NCBI GenBank assembly: GCA_013298125.1
Contig: JAAFJP010000010.1
Location: 1 to 64,000 of the forward strand
Direction: 5' to 3'
From: Cytophagales bacterium
GTDB lineage: Bacteria > Bacteroidota > Bacteroidia > Cytophagales > Spirosomataceae
Length of the DNA stretch: 64,000 nt
Shown here: positions 57,562-64,000 of the stretch, in pieces
How the letters are laid out: the number at the start of each line of letters is the position of its first letter
Numbering within the stretch: the first letter of the stretch is position 1
Notes under the pieces: generated by a model
Seen by the model: the letters and a program-made list of their open reading frames with translations, nothing else
Database searches by the model: none
Told to the model about the DNA's origin: nothing
Made by a program: the position numbers and the translations under genes

Positions 57562-60381
57562 TTATCTAAATTTATACGTAAAAGTGATATTAGGCGTAAA
57601 CCCTAAATAATTCACATCCGTAATGGACAAATAAGACTCATTGGTTTCGGTATCGGTTAGGGTTTGATATTTTTTATACCAAACATTGGTGCGATTGTAC
57701 AGATTGAAAACTGATAGTCCTATCGTTCCATGGGCAAAATTATAGGTTGCCGAAACATCCATACGATGCGAGTCTGGCAAACGATTTCCGTTGGTCTCAG
57801 AGGGATTGGTAAAGGCTTTTGGTTTTTCATCCAATAGCTTTACGGTGTATCCTCCAACGATGGAAGTATAAGGCTTACCCGAAGCATAAATCAAAGTTGC
57901 TCCCAAGTCCCAACGACCTAATTTATAAATTCCAACGGCTTTGAATTCGTGTCTCACGTCAAAATTTGAAGGGAATGGGTCTGCCGAAAATTGAGCAATA
58001 TTTTTATCCGATTGAGCCAAGGTATATCCCGTCCAACCCGTGAAATTTCCAAATTTTCTTTGAATCAAAAAGTCGATTCCTTTTACTTTGCCAGTTCCAT
58101 TATAGAAAGCCTCTTCTGCCACCAAGCCCCTACTGATATTTGGATTGAACCTTAGCGAATAACGAGTATCGTTGTTGATGTCTTTGTAGTAGGCTTCTAC
58201 ATCAAAAAGATAATCGTCTAATTCATAACTAAAACCTACAATGTAATGCGTGGAAGAAGTAACTGGAAGGGTTGAATTATTGGCTAAAACCCAGAAATTT
58301 CTACTGCCGTTTGAGATGTCCTCTCGCTCTACTTGCTTGGCAAATTGATAATAAATTCCCCAAGCACTTTTCACCTTCAAACGGTCATTGACAGCGTAAG
58401 TAGCTGATAAACGGGGTTCAAAATATACTTTTTTAGTAGCATCAAAGTAAGACATTCTCATCCCTCCCTTCATAGATAAACTACCCAATTTCAACTCATC
58501 TTGCAGGTATGTTGCCAAGATATTTCCTTTATCATTTTTATTAATGATTTGGAGTGTATCGTTTTGGCTATATGAATAATCAATGTTCATTTTATTACCT
58601 TGAATACCAAAAAACACTTGATTATTGGATGAAGTCCTGTATTCCATATCCACTTTTGCTGAGTAATCAATCAAATTATTAGATTCCAAAGTCCCAAATT
58701 TTACGGTTCGGTCTTCGTTGTTTCGAGAGAAAGTAATTTTGTTGGTGTTGTCTCTATCACTGAAAAAGTTTGAGTAACTCACCAAGGCATTTACATAAAA
58801 ATTATCACTTACCCTCTTCGACCATTTGAGACTTGCTCCTGTATTTCCCCAAGCCGAAATATCGGAATTACTGAAACCACCACCACCGCCAAAACCAAAA
58901 CTCTGATTTTGAGAATTATCCAAATCATCTTTCCCATTATAATAACTGAGTGTGATGTTCTCCTTTTCAGTAGGCTTGAATGTCAGTTTACCGTTTAAAT
59001 CATAAAAATAAGAAGTGGCAGTCTGAGCACTTTGCAATTGACGACTAAAAGGATTGCCTCCGCCAGAACTTGTTGAGGATGAGTTACTTGAATTAAAATC
59101 ACTGAAAATTTTATTGTAAAGCGGTCCTTCCCACGAGCGTCTGCCCGCCACCGAGAAGGTCAATTTTTTATTATTGGAGAGTGGTCCTTCTGCCCAAACG
59201 TTCGCACTCATCAAGGTTATGTCTCCTCCGAAATTATGCTCACGTTTGTTACCGTCCTTACTCGTAATCTCAACTACGGATGATATACGTCCACCAAATT
59301 TGGCATCAAAACCACCTTTGTATAATTGCACGTCTTTGATAGGATTTGAATTAAAAGCCGAGAAAAATCCGTACAAGTGATCCACATAATAAACCGTGAA
59401 TCCATCATAAAGCACGAGATTTTGGTCGGGTGAGCCACCCCGTACATACAAGCCCGAAGACGATTGATTGGCTGCACTGATGCCAGGCATCAGTTGGAAC
59501 GAACGGAAAATATCTTTCTCTCCAATGTTGGGTAATTTGGCAATATTCCGAGGGGTCATTTTGAACATTCCAATGGTTTCGGCGGCTTTCAAGACTTCGG
59601 TTTTTTCGCCTTTCACGACTACTTCGTCCAACTCAGCATTATCGGGTTCCATCTCAATCGTTACGCCATTGATGGGTGCATCAGGCACGAGTTTGATAGT
59701 TGTGGTGATGTAGCCAATATAACTCAGCACCAAAGTAGTGGTATCGGTTGGTACTTTCAACAAAGTAAAATATCCATCCACATTGCCCTGAGAGCCTGTT
59801 TTGTTACTTTTTATCATTACATTCACAAAAGGCAGAGGCTCAGAAGAACGTGCATCGATGATTCGTCCAGCGAAAGTAAATCCAAATTTTGTTGGAGCTT
59901 TGTTTGTTTCTCTATTGTTGATAACTGCAATTTTTGGGCGTTCAGTAGCCACTTGCCCAACTTGCACATTAGGCATATTGGGCGTAGTCGGACTTATGGC
60001 TGGCATATCCCCCGCATTTCCTCCGTAGTATGTCCCGCTGTTATAACTACTTTTGACATACACTTTTTGCGATTTCGGAATGATATTAACTACCTGATTG
60101 TCATCTACATAGAATTTCAAACCAGAACCTTTTAGCAAACCTTTCAAACCAGCTTCTAAGGTCATGTTATCAAACCAAAAACTCGCATATATGCCTTTGA
60201 GTATCGTTGGGTCAAATTTAAACTTTGCCCCAGTTTTGGATTCTAAATCCTGAAAGATTTCTTTCAATTGCCAATTGTTATAAAATTCGTCTTTGATTTT
60301 TATTCCCGTGGAAGTTGTCACTTGTGTAAATCCTTTCAAGGAAAATAAAAAAATGGTGGTCAGTAAAAGTGCTTTTTTCAT
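57562..60381 (-). CDS. TonB-dependent receptor 2 (with secretin-like N-terminal domain)
   Basis: A 939-residue receptor, longer than receptor 1. After a signal peptide comes an STN/secretin-like domain (residues about 25-110, TLEAGLKGLLKGSGLKFYV), the type often used for sensing with a FecI/FecR-like system, although no such pair is nearby. A carboxypeptidase-D-like domain (FAGRIIDARSSEPLPFVNVMIKSNK, about 170-250), plug (GLYVRGGSPDQNLVLYDGFTVY, near 305-325) and barrel ending in NITFTYKFR follow. The substrate is unknown. It is downstream of the LytTR systems and heads the second receptor/DUF4249 pair. Confidence 0.94.
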   Translation of the reverse strand: MKKALLLTTIFLFSLKGFTQVTTSTGIKIKDEFYNNWQLKEIFQDLESKTGAKFKFDPTILKGIYASFWFDNMTLEAGLKGLLKGSGLKFYVDDNQVVNIIPKSQKVYVKSSYNSGTYYGGNAGDMPAISPTTPNMPNVQVGQVATERPKIAVINNRETNKAPTKFGFTFAGRIIDARSSEPLPFVNVMIKSNKTGSQGNVDGYFTLLKVPTDTTTLVLSYIGYITTTIKLVPDAPINGVTIEMEPDNAELDEVVVKGEKTEVLKAAETIGMFKMTPRNIAKLPNIGEKDIFRSFQLMPGISAANQSSSGLYVRGGSPDQNLVLYDGFTVYYVDHLYGFFSAFNSNPIKDVQLYKGGFDAKFGGRISSVVEITSKDGNKREHNFGGDITLMSANVWAEGPLSNNKKLTFSVAGRRSWEGPLYNKIFSDFNSSNSSSTSSGGGNPFSRQLQSAQTATSYFYDLNGKLTFKPTEKENITLSYYNGKDDLDNSQNQSFGFGGGGGFSNSDISAWGNTGASLKWSKRVSDNFYVNALVSYSNFFSDRDNTNKITFSRNNEDRTVKFGTLESNNLIDYSAKVDMEYRTSSNNQVFFGIQGNKMNIDYSYSQNDTLQIINKNDKGNILATYLQDELKLGSLSMKGGMRMSYFDATKKVYFEPRLSATYAVNDRLKVKSAWGIYYQFAKQVEREDISNGSRNFWVLANNSTLPVTSSTHYIVGFSYELDDYLFDVEAYYKDINNDTRYSLRFNPNISRGLVAEEAFYNGTGKVKGIDFLIQRKFGNFTGWTGYTLAQSDKNIAQFSADPFPSNFDVRHEFKAVGIYKLGRWDLGATLIYASGKPYTSIVGGYTVKLLDEKPKAFTNPSETNGNRLPDSHRMDVSATYNFAHGTIGLSVFNLYNRTNVWYKKYQTLTDTETNESYLSITDVNYLGFTPNITFTYKFR

Positions 60382-60578
60382 ACGTTTTCTTTAAATTGAT
60401 ATAATTTTGGGAAAGCTAAAAAGACCATCTAAAACAAACCAAAACGCATTAAAAATCCGTCCAATTGCTCAGAAATCAATCTTTTAGCTACATTATAGGA
60501 ACGCAACTAAGCCCCAAAAGGTATCATGTCGGGATGGGTAATAGACCAGAATACGGAGTAGGTAGATGAAGGGGGAAT

Positions 60579-61265
60579 CTACGAAGATTGGACTTTGTGG
60601 ATGAGGGTTTCTAATAAAGTGTCACTAACAGGAATCTCGGTTTGTCCGATGAATAATTTGCTGCCTCTTATTTTTTCTATCTTGGACAAATTCACAATAA
60701 ACGAACGGTGTACACGCATGAATTTGTTGGGAGACAATTTTTCTTCCATCGCCTTCAAGGACATTTTAGTAATAATTGCCTTGTTTGAGCCTTCTGTATA
60801 GATTTTGACGTAATCTTTCAAACCCTCAATATAGGTTACGTCGGCTAATTTTACTTTTACCAAACCGTAATCTACATTAACAAAAAAACTTTCCATACCT
60901 TCGACTTTATTTTGATGTAATTCTAAGGCACGAAAAACTGTTTTGGTGAACCTTTCGATGGACAAAGGTTTCATCAAATAATCAATCACTTCGAGTTCGT
61001 AACCTTCCAAGGCGTATTCAGCATACGCCGTTACGAAAACCGTCATGGGCTTTTTTTTCAAGGCTTTCAAGAAATCAGTTCCTATCATCCCAGGCATTTG
61101 AATGTCTAAAAACATCAAATCAACGGTATTGTTTTCAAGCACAGAAATAGCCTCAAAAGCATTTTTGCACGAAGCAACGTGTTCCAGAAACGAAACTTGT
61201 GAGATATACTCTTCGATGAGTTTGCGATTCATTTGCTCATCATCGACTACGATACATTTTAGCAT
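60579..61265 (-). CDS. LytTR response regulator 1
   Basis: A 228-residue response regulator: receiver domain (residues 1-115) with phosphoacceptor Asp54 (FLDIQMPGM) and acidic pocket Asp8-Asp9, then a LytTR DNA-binding domain (about 130-225, with TYIEGLKDYVKIYTEG and FMRVHRSFIVNLSKIEKI). LytTR proteins bind direct repeats near promoters. It is 5 bp downstream of its kinase gene. It is a candidate binder of the shared TGGAC repeats (inference). Confidence 0.95.
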   Translation of the reverse strand: MLKCIVVDDEQMNRKLIEEYISQVSFLEHVASCKNAFEAISVLENNTVDLMFLDIQMPGMIGTDFLKALKKKPMTVFVTAYAEYALEGYELEVIDYLMKPLSIERFTKTVFRALELHQNKVEGMESFFVNVDYGLVKVKLADVTYIEGLKDYVKIYTEGSNKAIITKMSLKAMEEKLSPNKFMRVHRSFIVNLSKIEKIRGSKLFIGQTEIPVSDTLLETLIHKVQSS

Positions 61266-61270
61266 AATTT

Positions 61271-62296
61271 TTAAGATTTTAACTTCAATTCCAAAGCTAC
61301 CTCATAGCTCACTTGCAAGTATTTGATAGAAAGTAAATGATTTTGAGGATATAGTAATTCTAATCTTCTCTGCACATTTTTCATTCCAATTCCCGATTCA
61401 TTATCTTTCTTTTCATCAGGATTTCGCCCAACGGTATTTTTTACTTCAAAAAATAATTTTTCATCTTGTTGGTATAGTTTAATATCAATAGAAGGATGCT
61501 GAACCATCGCTACGCCGTGTTTGAAGGCATTTTCAACGAACGGAATCAACAACATGGGTTCTATAAAGTAGTTGCTTTTAGGCGTTTGAATGTCGCATTT
61601 TACCTCAACATCTCCATCAAATCGTAGTTTTTGAAGGTCGATATAATTCTGTAAATATTCAATTTCGGTTTTCAAAGGAACTTTTGATACATCCGATTCA
61701 TACAACATATAACGCATCAAATCCGCCAATTTCACAACCACTGTTTTGGCATCGGGAGAGTTTTTGTGAATCAAATATACCAGTCCATTCAATACGTTAA
61801 AGATAAAATGAGGGCTTATTTGCGAACGAAGAAATGACAATTCTGACTGCATTCGTTCAGCTTCTTCGGCTTGTCTGAGTTTTTCTTGGTCATTAAAATA
61901 CGACAAAAGTCCATAACCCGTACTGATGGCTGTTACCATTATCAGAGGAACAATCGCAAATGATTTAAAACTGGAAGGACTACCAGTATTTAGAATAATG
62001 TCTCGAAGTGATTGAAGGATTAAATACGAAACCGAAATAAGCCCAAATAAAGACAGCACATAGCACAAAACTCCTTTCTTGTGAAGTATTTTGGGTATGA
62101 GCCAATCACTATTAAGAAAAAAAACAATTGCGTTAAAACCTGTGAGAGAAAGAATTGAACTAAATGAAATGGGATTTTTGGGTAAAACAAAGGTTTTCTG
62201 TGGTCCAAAAAATAGGGGAAAAATAATGAGAATACCCCAAAAAAGGATGTGAAAAAGTGCTTTAAAAAGTGTATCAGTTGAAATTTTTTTGGACAT
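61271..62296 (-). CDS. LytS-type sensor histidine kinase
   Basis: A 341-residue membrane sensor with about four predicted membrane helices in the first 140 residues, followed by a short coiled helix and a kinase core of the LytS type: the phosphorylated His in FLRSQISPHFIFNVLNGLVY (near residue 165) and a final GMKNVQRRLELLY ATPase block. It pairs with the response regulator gene 5 bp downstream. The signal is unknown. Confidence 0.92.
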   Translation of the reverse strand: MSKKISTDTLFKALFHILFWGILIIFPLFFGPQKTFVLPKNPISFSSILSLTGFNAIVFFLNSDWLIPKILHKKGVLCYVLSLFGLISVSYLILQSLRDIILNTGSPSSFKSFAIVPLIMVTAISTGYGLLSYFNDQEKLRQAEEAERMQSELSFLRSQISPHFIFNVLNGLVYLIHKNSPDAKTVVVKLADLMRYMLYESDVSKVPLKTEIEYLQNYIDLQKLRFDGDVEVKCDIQTPKSNYFIEPMLLIPFVENAFKHGVAMVQHPSIDIKLYQQDEKLFFEVKNTVGRNPDEKKDNESGIGMKNVQRRLELLYPQNHLLSIKYLQVSYEVALELKLKS

Positions 62297-62405
62297 AATA
62301 TTTTGATTGAATAAGTGGTAATACTAAGAATATTTCTCAAAATAACCAATCAAAATAGACTAAAATGCCAATTTGGATGATAGAGAGGCTTATTTTGAAA
62401 ATCAT

Positions 62406-63170
62406 TCAACCATTCGCCAACCAATCCAAAAAAGAAGTAACTTTCAACTTACCCACAATAATTTGTTCATCAAACGGAAGCGTAAGATTAATCACAATTT
62501 TGCGATTGAAGTAATGTGAAGCATCTTTTATGGCTTTTCGATTGATAAGAAACTGCCGATTGGCACGGAAGAAAGTAGAGGAAAAAGTGTGTTCTAAAAC
62601 ATCTAATTTCTGAGAAAGTAAATGTTTCTTTTGGTCGAAAGTGTAGGCAAAAACTACGTTATCTTCAATATAAAACAGAGCGATTTTGTCACCCTCCAAA
62701 GGAATGATTTTATCGCCTTGTTGCATAATGACCGAAGGCGTTTTTGTCGGAAAAAGCTGATTTTTCAAAAGGCTCATTAAGTTCGGCATTACATCTTCTT
62801 GGGGAGCTAATTTTTCTTTCAAAGAATGGTATTTATCTAAGGCTTTCTCAACGGTTGATTTTGAAAAAGGCTTCAATAAATAATCAATTCCCACGGTTTT
62901 GAAGGCTTGTAAGGCATATTCGTTGAAAGCCGTACAAAAAATAACGGGCGTACGATTATTAACTTTTTCAAAGATTTCAAAACTTAAACCATCACCTAAT
63001 TCTATATCCGAAAAGATTAAATCAAGCTCAGGTTTGGTCTTGAAAAAATCAATGGCTTCTTCAACCGAGTGGAGCAAAGACACGATTTCAATGTCATAAT
63101 CAATGCCTTTTATGGTTTTGGCTAAATCCTTTGCCGTCAGTTTTTCGTCTTCGATGATTATGATTTTCAT
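62406..63170 (-). CDS. LytTR response regulator 2
   Basis: A 254-residue response regulator starting MKIIIIEDEK at 63170; the in-frame extension to 63272 would run through the 52-bp palindrome and is rejected. The receiver has Asp55 in FSDIELGDG and conserved CTAFNEYALQAF and LLKPFSKS; the LytTR domain follows a linker of about 35 residues (KIIPLEGDKIALFYIEDNVVFAYTF and FFRANRQFLINRKAI). It forms a second two-component pair with the kinase gene upstream. Confidence 0.95.
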   Translation of the reverse strand: MKIIIIEDEKLTAKDLAKTIKGIDYDIEIVSLLHSVEEAIDFFKTKPELDLIFSDIELGDGLSFEIFEKVNNRTPVIFCTAFNEYALQAFKTVGIDYLLKPFSKSTVEKALDKYHSLKEKLAPQEDVMPNLMSLLKNQLFPTKTPSVIMQQGDKIIPLEGDKIALFYIEDNVVFAYTFDQKKHLLSQKLDVLEHTFSSTFFRANRQFLINRKAIKDASHYFNRKIVINLTLPFDEQIIVGKLKVTSFLDWLANG

Positions 63171-63216
63171 AGTGATTTTCATTTTTTCTGAATTTTCTAC
63201 TATTTGGCAGATTGTA

Positions 63217-63268
63217 CTTTTAATATCCATAGCGAGGGGTTTAAACCCCTCGCTATGGATATTAAAAG
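63217..63268. repeat. Perfect 52-bp palindrome
   Basis: Both halves (63217-63242 and 63243-63268) are exact inverse copies, with no loop; the centre reads GGGGTTTAAACCCC. It lies 47 bp upstream of the response regulator start and downstream of the kinase gene, so it may form a cruciform or an RNA hairpin between the two genes of this pair. A related palindrome is at 41979. Confidence 0.95.
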
Positions 63269-63372
63269 GCATATTATCTCAAAATTATATATTCCGACAA
63301 ATAGTAGATAATTTCGTTTTTTTTATTTATTCAAAAAGGTGCAGTGCACCTCTAACCATCATCATTCACGAT

Positions 63373-64000
63373 TTAAATCAAGTCAATAAATACCGTAAAA
63401 TTTGCATCAGTTTTCAATACTTCAATCTCTTTATTCGCAATCAATTTATACCGCTGATTTAAGTTCTCTAAACCCGTCCCAGAGGGTATTTGAAGGGTTT
63501 TAGGTAATAAATTATTACGTATTTTTATCCGATTGTCCTCTACTGAAACCTCAATCAGAAGTGGTTTTTTATCAGTAAACGAATTGTGTTTAATGGCATT
63601 TTCTACCAAAGTTTGCAGGGCATAAACGGGTATTTTTTTAGATAAAAATTGCTCAGGAATATTGATTTTACAGGCAAAAGACTCTCCAAACCTCACTTTT
63701 TGTAATTCTAAATAATTATTGGTAAAAGTCAATTCATTTGCCAAACTCACTATTTCATTATTTTTTGCTTGAACAGAATATCGTAAAAAATCAGAAAGTC
63801 GAACAGTATAATCCTCTGCATTCGTAGGGTTTTCACTAATCAAAGATTTGAGCGTACTGAGGGCATTAAACAGAAAATGAGGTTGCAGTTGTTGAATTAG
63901 TATCAATTTTTGTGCCTCTAAATTATTTACCTTCAAACGTTCAATTTCTAACTCTGCACTTTCTTTTTGAAATTGTAAAATGATTGAATTTGAAATGATT
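63373..64000 (-). CDS. LytS-type sensor histidine kinase (partial, runs off the window)
   Basis: The C-terminal part of a kinase: a coiled segment (ESAELEIERLKVNNLEAQK), the phosphorylated His in LQPHFLFNALSTLKSLI, the conserved SDFLRYSV, the ATPase N-box VENAIKHNSF and the final GLENLNQRYKLI. The frame stays open through position 64000, so the sensor and membrane part lie beyond the window. A TTG at 63936 is not a convincing start. It partners with response regulator 2. Confidence 0.92.
   Translation of the reverse strand, partial: IISNSIILQFQKESAELEIERLKVNNLEAQKLILIQQLQPHFLFNALSTLKSLISENPTNAEDYTVRLSDFLRYSVQAKNNEIVSLANELTFTNNYLELQKVRFGESFACKINIPEQFLSKKIPVYALQTLVENAIKHNSFTDKKPLLIEVSVEDNRIKIRNNLLPKTLQIPSGTGLENLNQRYKLIANKEIEVLKTDANFTVFIDLI

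Noticed and set aside
57562-60381. FecI/FecR-type signalling with receptor 2
   Set aside because: The receptor has a secretin-like N-terminal domain, but no sigma factor or anti-sigma gene is present in the window.
63171-63272. Upstream extension of response regulator 2
   Set aside because: It would translate the 52-bp palindrome, and the receiver domain begins directly at the ATG at 63170.

Overview
The window comes from a free-living member of the Bacteroidota, most likely the Cytophagales (inference). The signs are TAnnTTTG-type -7 promoter boxes, start codons without strong Shine-Dalgarno sequences, a fused MurF-alanine racemase, TonB receptor/DUF4249 pairs, a one-protein hybrid two-component system with Reg_prop repeats, LytTR response regulators paired with LytS-type kinases, and frequent GC-rich palindromic repeats in an AT-rich background. 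No rRNA or tRNA gene, CRISPR array, phage or complete insertion sequence was seen.

Layout. 0-12.9 kb: a conserved hypothetical gene; a Tat-exported Gfo/Idh oxidoreductase with a double 3-keto-disaccharide hydrolase; a secreted penicillin-acylase-type hydrolase; an unrecognised 223-residue protein; an OLD-type ATPase/TOPRIM nuclease; a two-gene membrane operon; and a DUF4494 gene. 13.2-16.9 kb: purL. 17.1-22.9 kb: an accessory block that I read as an integron-like cassette array with no integrase in the window. Three cassettes each carry a private pair of exactly complementary 10-bp ends, separated by long attC-like imperfect palindromes. They hold a strongly structured putative RNA with two tiny ORFs, then a YbjN-like gene and an Rpn-type nuclease gene, then GNAT, SRPBCC, WYL-regulator, small HMA-like and SnoaL-like genes. 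23.2-31.6 kb: an astacin-like lipoprotein, a transsulfuration-family PLP enzyme, a GntR-type regulator with a paralogue lacking its DNA-binding domain, lpxH, kptA and a GH32 enzyme. 31.7-46.8 kb: a giant Ig-like repeat protein, a small kinase, murF-alr, a GNAT, an S1/P1-PLC-like enzyme, a PAP2 phosphatase and a hybrid two-component sensor. 47.0-51.9 kb: a tripartite ABC efflux operon (TolC, adaptor, permease, ATPase) led by a DUF2147 gene. 52.1-60.4 kb: two TonB receptor/DUF4249 pairs around a cupin and a thioesterase. 60.6-64.0 kb: two LytS/LytTR systems, the last kinase running off the window.

Two themes recur. First, GC-rich palindromic repeats lie between genes and also inside them, in frame: in the spacer of the acylase precursor, in MurF-Alr, in the adaptor and DUF4249 signal peptides, and probably in PurL and LpxH. 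Second, the efflux operon and the first TonB/DUF4249 operon share an upstream design: a direct repeat TGGAC-N15-TGGAC at the same spacing from a similar -7-like box and the same distance from the start codon. One regulator may control both, and the LytTR regulators nearby are candidates (inference).
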